Positions 39,781 to 52,724 of a stretch of 64,000 bases of DNA are shown here, piece after piece. The stretch's first letter is position 1. Every line of letters starts with the position of its first letter. Below the pieces are notes generated by a model. The model ran no database searches. It had not been told where the DNA came from and saw only the letters and a list, made by a program, of their open reading frames with translations. Source of the stretch: Rotaria socialis (taxonomy: Eukaryota > Rotifera > Eurotatoria > Philodinida > Philodinidae); contig CAJNYU010002756.1 of assembly GCA_905331475.1 (NCBI GenBank), positions 9,131 through 73,130 of the forward strand. Reading direction: 5' to 3'. Both the position numbers and the translations under genes were made by a program.

Positions 39781-40497
39781 ATGAATGAATATGATTCGAT
39801 TGATAAAATCTTTCTCAGCATTAATGACTTCATTATTGACTATGTTAAATTAATCGTTGACACAAATGAAAATTCAAATGAATCGAATAGAAATATGTTA
39901 ACTATTATATTAAATAAACAAGATTTTCTGTTATCAGCAACTTTCAATGAATTTTCATTAAGAGCACATGAACTACAAAATTATTTGAAAATTTACATAA
40001 GAAATCTTGCGCAACAACGACGAAATCATATTGCCAAAGGCATTGAATTCGTTGATAGTCAAATAGAAATACATCAGTTTGATGATGATTTTAAAGATAG
40101 TTTAGAACAACTACAAACCGATAGGGCAGATAAGACGATTCGATGCATACGAACGATTATTAATGATTTTGAATTATTTGATAATATTCAAACAAGTAAA
40201 CATTCTCTTAATATTACATTTCGTCTATTACCTATTTTAAAACATATTCAAAAGCAGGTAGAAAGTAAATTCAATTTCTTTCTACTGTTCATTAGTTTCT
40301 GATATTAGTTATGCTGTATTTCATTAAATATTCAGAAAATACTTGATGATAATACACATGTCATCGAAAAACATTTGAGAAGAATCCAACAAAAAATTAA
40401 TTCTTATGAACTGAATATGAAAACTAAATTAACAAAATTTATTGCAAGTGACATTCGACCTCCCGTACTCGTTATTCCTTGTCCGAACAGCACATAA
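39781..40497 (+). CDS. Hypothetical helical protein, two exons
   Basis: Exons 39781-40257 and 40336-40497 give 212 residues. The intron has a clean GT donor and a TTCAG acceptor, and the frame is kept. The sequence is rich in Ile, Leu, Asn, Asp and Lys with heptad-like spacing, so it is probably mostly alpha-helical or coiled coil. There is no signal peptide, membrane helix or recognisable motif. The codon pattern and splicing support a real gene; function unknown. Confidence 0.6.
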
Positions 40498-41170
40498 CTA
40501 CCTGAAGTATTGACTAAAATAAATCATCCAATGTTACCGTCCAACATAAGACTCGAGCGTGTGGTTGTGGGTGTGAGCTGAGCCAAAACTATATATCGAT
40601 GGATATGTCGAATACATTGAAAAACGATGAGAACTACGTACATAGACTCTCTGATAAGAGGCATGTCAATGAATAAACATTGAAAAACTAAAGAAAACAT
40701 CATCGCATTTGACTTCATAGATTTAGATGTCGTCCTCATCGCTGTCACGTCATTCGTTTTAGAAGACCATCGATGATACCTAAGTTGTGAGATATTTGCT
40801 TTCACTCAAGCTCCATATCGTTGTGGCAAAAAGAGTTTCGAATCTCTTCACATACCTTGTTGACTAATGTTGTAAACTTGTCGAGAACAAATACCTGAAT
40901 CGTGATTCTCATACATCGATCTCTCATGTGGCCCTGCTTGTTCGCTGATGGCTAGTAATGATGGTGTTCGCAAAGAAAAGACGCTCACCAACATCCATTT
41001 TTTGATTTCTGTATATAAATACTTTTGCACCTTGACTTTTTTGCCTCTATTCGATGGCTTTGATTCTATAGAGTTAGAGTATTCTAGTGAACTATTTTGT
41101 TAATATGATTTCTTATTTATTGAAGCTTTCTCTTATATTCTTTGCTTCAGAAACAATCGTTTATAAGATC
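40498..41170. other. Spacer with weak minus-strand frames
   Basis: Two minus-strand frames (40848-41030 and 40524-40805) could be remnants of one decayed gene, but I recognise no family. A gtggttgtgggtgtgag motif at 40560 resembles the GTGTGGG words seen in nearby hairpins. Confidence 0.3.
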
Positions 41171-42170
41171 ATGAAAAGTATTCGTCTCTATCAAGTACCA
41201 TCGTCTCATTTCTGTGATAAAATTCGTTGGGCACTGGATTTAAAAGAGATTCCATACGAACGAACCAATTATAATGTTTTTGGAGAAACAAAAGACTGAA
41301 AACGAGCATCCAAATCATTACGAAAGCTGTTGTCAATTATCGAAGTTCCGAACAATAAAAATGGCAATTCATTTCAATGTGATTCGACATCGATATTGCT
41401 CTATTTGGATGTTCAATATCCTCGATCATCCAATTCGCTTTTTCCATCATCACCATGTGAACTACGTCAGCAAGTTATTGACACACGGTTACGGTTTGAT
41501 TCGGAATTAGGTCTTTACGTACGTCGAATCGTTTTTGTTCAAATTCTCAATGAACATCCGGAAACAATGTCAATTCTGTTCGGTGAAAAATACTCATGGG
41601 CCTATAACTCGAATGATATTCGTTCTCGTTTGATTAGTCCTTTTATTGCTTGTTTTATGATTGCTAGCTTTAGACTTCATCGTATACGCGAGGAACAACT
41701 AAAAGAAAAAACACGAAAGATTCTTCTAGACGTTGCTGATCATTTACGAACAAATGATTGTTTAGTTGGTGACCGATTCTCGGCGGCTGATTTAACATTT
41801 TGTTCTCTGATCAAACCATTCGAACGAGTACCCCGTTTCATTAATGATTCTCGTTTTCGAATATCATTAACGCATTCGACGAAACTACGATCTAAAATAT
41901 TTAAATCTAGATAATTTTGAGGAAAAACTGATGGAAAAACATAGGAAACAGAAAACAGAAAATGAAAAACGGCTTACCACCCGTCTATGGACATTCGTTC
42001 ATCGAATTAATTTTGTTCAAAACTTTTTTATTTGGCTTATGACCATGGTTGTTGAGCACCGTATATCCACCGGTAACTGGCGATGAAGAAATGCCTGAAT
42101 TTCAGAGATCATCATCATCATCAGTACGGAATAATCGAAAACAAGAAGCACTCAATGATCAAGGAACAAT
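41171..42170 (+). pseudogene. Decayed glutathione S-transferase gene
   Basis: The N-terminus reads IRLYQVPSSHFCDKIRWALDL, a thioredoxin-fold GST start with a CDKIRWAL helix. It continues to a substrate-type SIIEVPNN and DSTSILLYLD block and a C-terminal helical domain (KILLDVADHLRT, LVGDRFSAADLTFC, with the N-capping box typical of GSTs). The frame is interrupted by a TGA at 41297-41299. It shifts near 41912 into KLMEKHRKQKTENEK and RLWTFVHRINF, and probably again near 42050 (VYPPVTGDEEMPEFQ). Three breaks in a gene otherwise recognisable end to end mark a recent host pseudogene. Readthrough or selenocysteine would not explain the frameshifts. Confidence 0.75.
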
Positions 42171-44588
42171 GAAAAACAAGTCGATATGGCCAATGATTAA
42201 ATTTATCATTAAATATCAGTGCCATCTATTTTTTACTATTCCAAGTCAAGGAGCCTATTTAAACACAAAACTATAGTTTTACTCAGTGCGTACAGCAAAA
42301 TCTTTAAATTGATGTTTGTACGACTGTAAAGTGGATACACTCTATCTAAACATAGAAATAAAAATATTGAAAACTTTTGTTTTGATTTTAAATTTCAGGC
42401 ATCTTACTCACATGAACTAGTAGCAATCGTACGTTTACATTGCATCTAAGCGGCTCATGCAGATAGTATTTGGTGTTTCATTCTCGAACAATTAAATTTA
42501 AACAACAGAAAAAAGAATCAATCCAATTTGCTGATAGTGCTGTCTTGAAAAATGTATCGTGTAAAAAGAAATACGAAAAAAGATTGTCTTGAACGAATAA
42601 GATGCTCATAATTTCAAACTTCTACGAAGGCTATTTTCTTTTTTCAGGTACGATCAGTGCGGAAATTGAGTAAATTCGCCAAATTATAATACAATCTGAA
42701 ATTCAAAATTTTTCCTATTAAATCAGTCAGTAAAAAACTGAAAAGAAACTAATGGTGGGCAATGAAATTAGTTGTCGATTTAGAAATTAAATGGCAGAAG
42801 GCAATTTAAACAACTGTGCTATGTCGATAATATTAATTATTATGACGCGTAACTTAAATCATATAATCTATAGTTTAAACTATTGATACGTTGGTGGAGA
42901 CATAAATCAAATCGATTGATTGATATTGAGAAAAAAGAAATCATGATGTCACTGTATTCGGTAAATCGATCAGATACGCTAATTGAAAGAAAAATCAAAA
43001 CACATGATAAGCTAAAGCTTGATAATAAAAATTACTTAATGAACATGTCTCTGTGTCATTAACAACGACGTCTTCGTGCCCTTTTGCCTGTTAATGTTCG
43101 GATCGGCTTGTTTGACATTTACAAATCTAGGAGATAAGAACATTGATGAATCTTGATGAATGCAAAAGTGATTTTATCGAAATCTATTTATATCTGTCTA
43201 AATTCTCTGAACCTCATTAACATAGGCTCTTCGTTTTCTCTTAGAGGCGATGTAACGAGTGGCACAATTGTAATTAGGCTATTTGCGTTTTTAACATTTC
43301 TTCACGTTCTTAAGTTTGATCAGACTGATTTTCCAGGGGGAAAAGGTGGATTTTGTACTCCAGAGATTTTCTTCAGATCCCTGGATTTTCGCAATCCTCA
43401 TCATACTCAAAATCCCAATTTCTTTTTCTAGATTGCCTATATTTTTGCAGATGTGCATTTTATCTCCAAGCTCTCTCCCTCTTATTTCATGAAGCTGTGA
43501 CGATATTTATTCTTTTACAAGTAAAAACATTTTTAGTCATTATAATGAAAGTCGTAAAAACTTGCTCCTCGAGATAACTACTGAAATAAGAAACACGAAA
43601 TAGGTTCTCTACTTCTTTTTGCTGTATCGATGAAAGAGAAATGAAAAGTAAGAACAATGATATCAACTGGCATAATCTTTCGCATCCCCTCAGCGATAAA
43701 ATTTCTTTCTATGCATAATTATACATTCAGGCATACTTCATAGAAATATTTTTCCTCGTTTCAAAAGAGAATAGCGGAATGTATAACTAAAAACGACCAG
43801 TCATCATTATCGGAAAACTTCATCATTAAGTAACAATCACCGAGAATACGTATCCATAAAGTGCTAATGAAATCGCTGATAGTACCGATGGATAAATCGC
43901 GATGTACAAGTATCGTCATCTTCGTTCGTGGAGAACAGTAGCCTTTCCACCATACGTCAGCATTAAACATTTCGGTATCTGTGTTATTGAGTGTTGCGGC
44001 AATCAGCAACTACATCTAATAGTAAGTTTTCAGTTGTTGTGAGAAACTTGAAGGGGTATATGAACTAGTTCAAGACTTCATTAAAGAAAAGAATGCTCAA
44101 TCAGTATTGTGTAGTCTTTATTTTAAAACAATAGAATAAAAAACACTTGCAATGCGTTAAAAAAAACTAATAAAAGCTCGATGAGTAATTCATGTAAATA
44201 AAAATAGCCGAAAAAACATGAAATTTAATCGCTCATTTAATAATTCGTAAAAACGAAACGATTATAATTGATCTTTTCTGATAGCAATGCGCAAAATTTC
44301 AGCTACTTTTGATTGAATGGTTTAAATTAGAATCGCCTTGTTTTCAAGAATTTTTAATCAATTATTATCGAAATCAATCCTAATGATCGATGAAACTTTG
44401 ATTTTTTTCTGTTATTTTTTTCTAAAATGGATTAACAATCGAGTTTTATCGAATTGTTACTGATTTTGACCCTGGGCAGAAATATATATTTAGCCTTATA
44501 ATTGATTCGCCGTTGAACTGGAATGAAGCGATGAATATAGAGAATAAGCCTGATTGTTTTACTCTTAGTTTATATATGAAGGGAAAAC
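42171..44588. other. 2.4-kb stretch, no supported gene
   Basis: The minus-strand frame 43761-44009 (82 codons, with ADVWWKGYCSPRTKMTI and a DNDDWSF motif) could be a stray exon but has no clear splice partner. The plus-strand frames around 43153-43577 look random. There are no transposon ends. Confidence 0.35.
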
Positions 44589-44800
44589 GAGTAGCTGTCT
44601 AATTCGAGTTCGAATATAAATGGAGAAAAGAAAAAGTTAAACTAAAACTAAGCCTAGGAATAATTAGATTTAGTTTTAGTTTAAATTTCCGACATATGTG
44701 ACATATGAATACATATATACCCTTTATCCGCACCCACATTTGAGCACTCCTCCATGGTATCCATCACCAACAACCGCATTTGAAGTATCCAGAATACCCC
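44589..44800 (+). repeat. Dispersed repeat, copy A
   Basis: Aligns almost end to end with the reverse complement of 54288-54485. Both run from gagtagctgtctaattcgag through a palindromic centre (gttaaactaaaact ... agttttagttta) to cgcacccacatttgagca and gaataccccc-like ends. No terminal inverted repeats or target duplication were seen. Confidence 0.8.
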
Positions 44801-45083
44801 TTCTGCACCCCTTCCGGATGCCATTCATCGACACCCCACACCCATCCCCTGATCGTTTTGGGAATTGACTTGTTATAGTTATTGCGGTGGATGAATGAAA
44901 GACTGAGAATTCCAGTCTCATTTGCGTACACATTGTCAACGTGATCACTAACGAAATCTTTCGTGCACTTCATCACAAAAAAGAAAAAAAATATTAGCCT
45001 CAATTCAGAGCATTTGATCCTTTTCGAAGAATTTCAGTGACGGTAGAACCGATCAAATTTGTTGCAAAAATTCAAAGCAAACA

Positions 45084-46520
45084 ATGACATCAGTGAAGAA
45101 ATTCTACTGGCGTCGATTTTGTGGCCAGAAAAGAGAAAACGATAACGAAAAACAAGCACAACCACGATTCAACATTGTATTTTTAGCTTTGATCACCAGT
45201 AAAGTAACAAAGTCTGATGTGTTCGTCGTATGGATACAAAGCATTACCCTATTTGCAAGCTGTTATTGCGATAGGCGAGTTCGCACTCGGTATCGTGCGA
45301 ATCGTTGTATATTTTTCACCAAAGCCTGCCGTTTCTCCGACATCTGTATTTGGAGCAGGGATCTCTAATGGCACCGACATATCATCGCCTCTTATGTCCA
45401 GCACTCAAGTGATGGCTGCATTTGCACTTGATTGGATCGCATCGATTGTGCCTACATTTATGGCCGTTTACATTACTATAATCATGTTGATTGCGACATG
45501 CAGTGTGTGTGTGGCATGCTTGTGCATAACAAAAGCTATTGCGTGTAAAAATTCTGACACAAAGGGGTCTGGTACTCTTTTCAAAGTCCTTTGTCTAATG
45601 TGTTTGAGCAAGCCCAATCATCGATGTGTGTCCCTAACCTGCAACTGTCACTGCTACAAAGCACGACCTTTTCTTCGTTTTCAAGTTCGACTTGGCCTTT
45701 CAGCGTTTTTTCTTCTTCTTCGAATTGTTGCCATTATCCTGTATGCGTCAGCTAAGAACGTGAGTGTTTACGGTGCACAAATGGCAGTGTATTGCACTGC
45801 CTCTGTCGGACTTTTACTGCTTTCGATGGGCCTTGATTTGTATCAGTATCGAATATGGTGGCATTACAAACTGGATGCACTCTACAAGAAGTGCCGTTGC
45901 CTTTGTTGTCGACAACAATTACACCCCAGTCATGAACGTTTTCTTCCGATCCCCTTGCTAGGAAAATTTCGCGATGCAAAAAAATTGGGTGACCGGCCGT
46001 GCGAATTCACTGTTTCTGGTGGTTGTCCTAATCGGTCACTGGAACACATTGTATCCTTTCATGCATTTGATTTCAAACCCCTTCGGCGCTTTCAACCTGA
46101 CAAAGATAAGACGTACATTGGTTTCCATTAAACAACAACAGAAGCCGCGATTGGCATATCACAGGAAGGCTTTCGCAAAAGTATGAAACCACCCCAGATG
46201 CTCGGTTTCGGTGTTTACTTTGCTCGCTCGTTCGCCGACACAGAGGGAAAAGCTCGAGCCGCAGGTAAAAGTAATCTTCAGTGAAAAAAGTGCTATCATT
46301 TTGTTTTTTAGGTGCCTTCATTGTTGCCGAAATCAATATGGGACATGTACGAATGATTGAGCGCGCACAGATCGACGAAGTGAGAAACACGGATTCATGG
46401 TGGAAACAATTTGATACGATTTATTTGAAACATGAGGAAGAGAAACGCGATGAATTTTGTATAAAAGATCCGAGTCAAATATTGAAATGGATCATGGTGA
46501 TGAATGATGGTCGACTGTAG
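45084..46520 (+). pseudogene. Multi-pass membrane protein with C-terminal PARP-like ADP-ribosyltransferase domain, broken
   Basis: The body encodes four or five hydrophobic helices (ALPYLQAVIAIGEFALGI; VPTFMAVYITIIMLIATC; LGLSAFFLLLRIVAIILYA; YCTASVGLLLLSMGL) with Cys-rich loops between them. A cytosolic ART domain follows: the histidine motif YIGFH, an EAAIGISQEGF helix, the tyrosine motif LGFGVYFARSF, and the third-position acidic motif RDEFCIKDPSQIL near the C-terminus. This is the H-Y-E arrangement of PARP-type enzymes that transfer ADP-ribose from NAD+. One 47-base intron (46265-46311) lies in the domain. The reading frame has about two interruptions, so no full-length product is expected from this copy. 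The layout is, as far as I know, restricted to bdelloid-like expansions. Confidence 0.7.
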
Positions 46521-46798
46521 CGTTATGGGCTCGATCAAGAATTTGTTAACACACATTTTGGTTGTATATAAAGTACTAATCAGCATACTTCCACAAAGAA
46601 ATAACGTTCAATACATACTGCATCTGATCTCACAACCATGTCTACTAGGATTTATTTTTTTGTTTTGTAGATGCTAGGTGATTTTTCGGAATAAAAGACT
46701 GCTTTTTGCAAAAAAAAGAGAAATAACTGCGCCTAATTCTCAATTCATTGGGCCTTAGAGTTTCTTACACATGCCGTAACTGCTTGTTGGAAATCTTG

Positions 46799-46875
46799 AG
46801 GGTGTGGGTGGATATGTGAGATATGAAAAACAGCCGCATCAACATCCATTACCTATACCCATACACCCACACCCT
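46799..46875. repeat. Short hairpin with telomere-like arms
   Basis: Arms agggtgtgggtg (46799-46810) and cacccacaccct (46864-46875) are perfect inverted repeats around a 53-base loop. Confidence 0.8.
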
Positions 46876-47656
46876 GAAGAAGAAAAAGTTCAAAAAAAAA
46901 CAAGTCGCTCTCGTTGTTGCCAAGGAGATGATGACGGATAGTGTGAATAATCAAATGGAAAATAAGTGAAAGAAAAAGTGTTTTTCCTTTTTTATTATGT
47001 TCCATAATATCTACTGCAACTATGAAAAAAAAGAAAATTAAAAGAAAAAAATGAACCTCCGATTCTCTGGCGAAACGCAGTATAATTATCGATGCAAATA
47101 ATAACAGAGCAAAAAGTTAAGCAATCTACTATGTTTTCTGGCGAAATACGTCATAAAATCGAGCGTAACTGAATGATGAAAAATGAAAATAAAATTCCAT
47201 CGATCTATTCGGGCTGGTTGCGTGGCGCCGCACAACGATCAGAATGAATAATTGAAGATAACAAAGAAAATAATAATATGATGACTGAAGCCCTCCAATA
47301 AAGATGTTGCAATTGTCATGAGAAATGCATAAGAGAGAAAATGAGAATAATCTAGCGTCATGTGTGTGATGTTATGGGTGCCGATGCCCATGTGAAAACC
47401 TCAAGATCGCAAAAGACAGTATACGGCAAAATATGCCGAAAACTGACAATTATAAGCGACGGATGCGTACTATAGGTGTATATTGTCGTATTTCATCGTA
47501 AACTATCATTTACGACAGTCTTGCACGATTATTTATCACAGTATACGGCGAAAAAACGATCCTAATTCAAACGTAAACTATTTTGAAGTATAAATAAAAA
47601 AATCTGATCTTCGTAACGCTCATCCTGGGTGTTGATGTACTTTTTATTTGTGAATC

Positions 47657-47777
47657 TAAGTGAGAGTAGGAGCCGGTATGAAATGTCAGTGTTAGAGTCG
47701 CCACCGATCTTCGTTTCATCGATCACACCCACAAGAACACTGACACATACCCATGTTGGCGTCCGCACTCGCATTTA
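47657..47777. repeat. Imperfect hairpin of about 120 bases
   Basis: The left arm (taagtgagagtaggagccgg, then tatgaaatgtcagtgtt) pairs with the right arm ending aacactgacacatacccatg and gtccgcactcgcattta, with scattered mismatches. The loop carries cacacccac. Probably a small fold-back element. Confidence 0.6.
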
Positions 47778-48407
47778 CATGTATCTTCTTTAATAATGTT
47801 CAAACATTGTGGTTGAATATTGCAGTATCGGTGGACAACGAGTTGTTTTTGTTAAGTCTCATTATGATATCATGAGTAAAAATTCCATTCACAATTTTAT
47901 CTGATCGTTTGTTCATACAAAAGTTACACATGTGTAACTGGTTCTCCTTGAAAACAGCTTTTAATCTTTAATTTTTGTTTTCCTGGAATATCGAGAAAAA
48001 TTGTTTCTAACAGATGTGTTTTGTTCTCTCAACAACTCAATTTATTTTAATATTTGTTCTCTGTAACTTTATGATTGTTTTAGACTATCCTTGTCGTTCC
48101 CTCATATTGATTGCATCTTGTCCTAAGCAGTTATTGTAAAAGAAAAAGAAAAATTTAATTTACTCATCATACATTCCACCGTCAACGTCGATAATTTTAG
48201 TAATGATTATTACTTCTTTCAAAAAATATAAATATCGAATATCCTCAGTAGAACAATGAAGAAAAATCAAATAATGATGAATATCGACTTATGCTCAAAA
48301 TATAGCTACGAAGTTTAGTGATGGCTTTGGTTTGATCAATAATTGAGTATATTTCATATGAATTTATATATGAAATTTGTGGGTTTTTTCTCGAATGATG
48401 TTTCCTG

Positions 48408-48641
48408 TTATTGACTTTGACTGTTACTTTGTAGTATCACGTCGTTGACAACAGTCCGCAATCGTGTTAAAGTATTTAGACAATCTTCGTCTTCTTGATC
48501 AGCATGAGGATCTGCCCAGATAAGTAGATAATTTTGAATGTGACTTTGTTTTGGTTGATGTTTATTTGCTGATGCTAATGACGTTGCAAATACGCGTAGT
48601 TTTTTGGTGAAAATTTGTTGTCCGGATTTGTTCCTATCCAT
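48408..48641 (-). pseudogene. Gene fragment of a bdelloid-type protein with a WADP...DCLNTLTRLR motif
   Basis: The 77-codon frame begins with ATG and contains NYLLIWADPHADQEDEDC followed by LNTLTRLRTVVNDV. I recall similar N-terminal segments in larger rotifer proteins that go on into an ADP-ribosyltransferase domain. Here the frame stops soon after and no continuing exon is visible, so it is probably a truncated copy. The family assignment comes from memory of the motif and is weak. Confidence 0.4.
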
Positions 48642-49791
48642 ATGGAATATGAATTCTCACTTGATCGATGATTTGAAATGATGAATGATGGTATATTCTC
48701 AACAACAGAAAAAAGATATCGGTTTAAGTTTGAAAGTAAGCTCTTTTTATTTTTAAAACAAACCTATCTTAGAATTTTATGATACATCTTTAACAAACAA
48801 ACTTTCGCTGAAAAATAGATAATTGAAGAAACAATAATGAAAGCAGTAAATTTATCATTTTTCTGTTATTGTTTGTGACATCACAATCATTAAAGAATTG
48901 TATCGGAAAAATAGATTCGCATAAATCGAATGCTTAGCTCAGATACAGCAAGACAAAGAATATTTAAGAATAGCAGATAGTCCCGAAAATCTTCCTCTAC
49001 AAATTGACCTTGTGGTTCTTATGTATATATGATTATAGTCATATATCAAAAGGTTAAAAGAGAAAAAGTAATACAATACACGTGGATTCGTTATTACACC
49101 TCTCCAGTTTGTTTATTTTCTATTCGTTATCTTATTTTTCGTAAGAGACGGGAAAATTTTTATTGAAAGTCACATAATAAGATGAATGTCACGAAAAACG
49201 TAGAGCATAATTAAAAAATATGAGCTGATGGGCTCAATTCCGCCTGTACAAAGTGATTTTTCTATGATTTTCTTTGTGACTCTTATTATGCTTTAGTTTC
49301 CAAAAAATATTCTGCAAGGATAAGTTTGTCGATCGATGAAACTAATCCTATCGTGCCGCTCTTTGACTGATGCTCAATCAAAACATTCTTAAAATGACCT
49401 CAAAATAATTAACATGTCCATTTCTGATGCGTATTTTGAGGGTGAGATGGAGCTAGAATTTTTGACTTTTCTTTAAGTTCTAATAGATACGAGAAATGCT
49501 ATTTGGTAGTGTTAAAATTGAACGAACATAATGATTTTAATGCTGGTTTTTCACCTCATGTATTTACCCTATACGTGCTGTAAAATAGCTAATATATGCA
49601 GTTCAATGTTTTCTCACAACCGTGAGTAGAGCTTTATTAGAATGAGCTGTGGGCAAAACTTCTATTGTATTTTTATTTGTCCGTTCGCTGCCCAAATTAA
49701 GAGTTTCAATGCAAAAGCAATCATCGTCAGTAAAAAACATGCTTTAAATAATGTGAAAATGAAGTTTATAAGAAGAGTCTCATCTCTTGGT
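48642..49791. other. Intergenic, nothing recognised
   Basis: AT-rich. No ORF with a motif, no repeat ends and no RNA gene. Confidence 0.35.
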
Positions 49792-50414
49792 TCATTGACT
49801 AAACAGATGAGGTGTGTCAAGAGTACCAGACGGTTTCCAAAGAGCCAGATAAGTGACAAACAAATAGAATCCTACATAAGCAAATCCGGCAAACATTAAA
49901 AGGACACTAAAGGCCAATTGTGCTTGCATTGCTCTGTATTTTGCCACGAAACTACTACCCAGATTGTTATATTCTATTTAAGCGCTTGAAATAATGGCAC
50001 TGCTGGATGAAACGAACTGATTGGCAATGCCAATCAGAATAAAGGTGAACAGAAGCAAAACCACCTGAGCAATAAGGACTCGTGTAGCCCAAACTCTAGA
50101 ACGATCCCATCTAGTTACTAAAATAAATTATTTAGCTTACTAAAAGTCCAATTGAAATTATATTAAATGGCCCTCTTCTTTACGGAAAACTTACCTTGTC
50201 GGATTGTTAGAATAGCCGCTGTCATGAATGGTATACCACACCGCATACCAGCACCTGTTGCGTTATATGTCGTGAGACCCAACGATATAATTTCAAGAAT
50301 AATGATGAGCAGTGTCAAAACCAGTTCAATGATCCCATGAATAAGCACAGGCGTACGCCAAAATTTGGATCACCAGCTTCTTTCATAATCTGAGAGAGTA
50401 TTGATGGTCGGACT
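49792..50414 (-). pseudogene. Four-pass membrane protein gene, decayed
   Basis: Two exons (50414-50195 and 50117-49792) join in frame to 182 codons. Four hydrophobic segments are clear: HGIIELVLTLLIIILEII; GIPFMTAAILTI; VLIAQVVLLLFTFILIGI; and FSVLLMFAGFAYVGFYLF. In-frame stops fall before the first helix (TGA, after ERSW) and between helices 3 and 4 (TAA). The rest of the frame is coherent, so the gene was lost recently. Tetraspan layout and composition resemble the intact gene at 52891-53688 and MS4A/MARVEL-type proteins, but identity is low. Earlier exons may lie upstream near 50660. Confidence 0.6.
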
Positions 50415-51216
50415 CTAAAAGTATATTTTTTACAAAATCTATGAATGTTATCCTTCGTGTAAACATTCTCATCGGTGAACTAGTTGTCATATTTCTCTGC
50501 TCGTCAGATGAATCATTCCGTATGAAATATTTTGACATATCGCTCATGCAAATAGCTTTGTAGAACATTTGCGGAACTCTATTCTTTTTTCCACACACGC
50601 AAAGAGTTTGGTAGGAAAAAAGAAAGTGATTTTTTGAAACTTCAAACAATTTTACAAAGTTTGGCACCAACATTTCTATTTTTCAGAGACATGACAGTCG
50701 TATTAAAGGTAGATTTAACATGTACTTTTTACAAAGACAAAGCTTTGAAATGTAATTATGTTTTAGTTGCCGTTCAAATATGTTTTTCTATCAGTCGTGG
50801 GCAACGCTGTTTGCAACTAAGACGTTTTGCTTGTGAAGTTGATTCTAGGAAAATTTTCTTCTGCCTAAATCTATACATGCGCCGTGGTCCTAGCTTAGAG
50901 AAATTATTCCAGAATTCAATGGTGCCATATAATTTATAAAATAATCTGACCAAATAATAAAAACAATTTCGTGTTACAGGATGTATCTTTGATAATAATA
51001 AATCGATTTACGATGTACAGAAAAGTACACTTGAAAAGTGATATAATGAAAGAAACGACATTATATGTATAGTCTCTATACCAAGAATGCTTTTTAGTTC
51101 TAGTCTTGTACATTTTTAGTTCAGAATATGAGAATTTCTAAAGTAATTTTACTTACCCATGCTTCCATTGGGATTGGCGCTATTTGTGAAACACCGTCTG
51201 GGTTCAGTGAGTAACT

Positions 51217-51356
51217 TCAAGTAGAAGTCGTATGTGCGAGTGACGCGCCCACCATACTACTGTCAACGAACACTGGAGTTTGACTTGAGCGAATACCAGG
51301 TGGAACAGGAACATAAGTTTTGCATGATGGGCACTGAACACATGATGTGATATGAA
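51217..51356 (-). CDS. Last exon of a membrane-protein-type gene (partial)
   Basis: A splice acceptor (gctgattttag) precedes 46 in-frame codons. They contain a Cys pair motif, SCVQCPSCKTYVPVPPG, resembling the zinc-ribbon-like tail CPNCQTQFQV of the four-pass gene at 52891-53688. The exons that should precede it were not found, so it may be an orphan exon. A possible first exon (atggctactg followed by gtaaga) lies near 51880. Confidence 0.35.
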
Positions 51357-52724
51357 CTAAAATCAGCAATATCTCGATCTACTTTGAGTTTTCAAATTGT
51401 GAAATGTGAGTGAAAAGTTAAGTAAAAATCGCCTGCAATATTTTTTCTTTATTATTGATTATGCATTTGGGACATTGTAAAAGAGATCTATTTGCAGAAA
51501 TGAGTCGAATTCAAAGTGTCTATTGACGTTCGTTCCTAACATTCGACTGATATCTGAACTTATTAAGAAGATTTAGATGAATCTAGTTCACCCTACCTGT
51601 GCTAAAAATAATACTCTACGTATCTCTGTTTCATCAGAAAGTCATTTGATGACATTGAATGCATGATAGCTATCACCTGCTTTGTCAGTATCTCAAAATT
51701 AAATTATTTGTTTTCCACAATACAGAAGTAACAAGATTTACGGTGCCTTTTTGCTTTGATATATTATAAATTCACTACTATAGAACTCTGTCTAGATCAA
51801 GTTAAAGAGAAAAGCTCTGCTTTATTACTATCTGTCAATGCTGTAAAGACATCGATTTGTTGTATCTTACCAGTAGCCATGTGATGTGAGATAGAAAGAA
51901 GATTCGAATATCGTCGCGAAGAAGTTAATCTAGAACAGAACGCATATTTTTCTCATGGTACTCTGATCATCTTTCTAGCTTTATTATCTTGCACTCTTCA
52001 ACAAAAATGTTGCAATTTCAATTCTATCAATGGATGGTAATCATTCTTTCTGAGAAATTATAAAATAATGTATATCTCAATTTGCCATAAAAGCAAGAGT
52101 CAGACAAGTGCGACTTTATTTAATACGCTTTCTTTAATTTTCTAAAAATATCTAATCATCAAATTCTCAGAATTCTGTTGCTTCCTGGAAATTCCCAACA
52201 AACTCACAGCATCTACTCACTACATCAATTAGGTTAGTGTTGAGTGATAAGAGGTCTCGCAGAAAAAAGGAAACAGCAGAGCTGTCTATAGCGAGTAATT
52301 GAAATAGAACGAGTGAATATGTTATTATAAACTATAATTAATGCCAAGAAATTTTTTCAAATGCATATTACTATTGAAAATGAATCTACTAATGCTTGAT
52401 AGTGTAACTCAAAGGATGTTAGTGAGAAAAAAAATCTCATTTTCTGATGGCTTCTTTCTCGGAAAAATAGTTTCATTTCTCTTTTTATTTTGCTCATAGA
52501 TACTTGTATTTCAAGGAAAATGTAAGTTTAAATGAATTCTCTATGAAACAAGACTCAATTAAAAATTGACCAGCCACAGTATTGACTATTTATGATAGTT
52601 ATAGAAAAATCTTATTCCTCTGTACAGAAACCCTCTAGAAACAAAGAATATGGACATCATGTTCATACTAAAATAAAATGTGTCGCATTTGTTATACTCG
52701 TTGATACCACGTGAGACACATTAA
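51357..52724. other. 1.4-kb stretch, no supported gene
   Basis: Should hold the missing exons of the minus-strand gene ending at 51217, but I could not find any with coding character. No repeats. Confidence 0.3.

Larger units (their letters stand above)
46521..48407. other. Intergenic with two hairpin repeats
   Basis: Includes AATAAA at 46690-46695, plausibly the poly(A) signal of the preceding gene. It also has the hairpins at 46799-46875 and 47657-47777, and a direct repeat cagtatacggc at about 47417 and 47539. No gene was seen. Confidence 0.4.

Noticed and set aside
41297-41299. In-frame TGA in the GST as a selenocysteine codon
   Set aside because: The same gene has later frameshifts, and the position does not match a catalytic residue; decay explains all of it.
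41171-50414. A non-standard genetic code reading stops as sense
   Set aside because: Intact multi-exon genes in the window terminate normally with all three stops (OTU TGA, PIGH TAA, NDUFB11 TAG).
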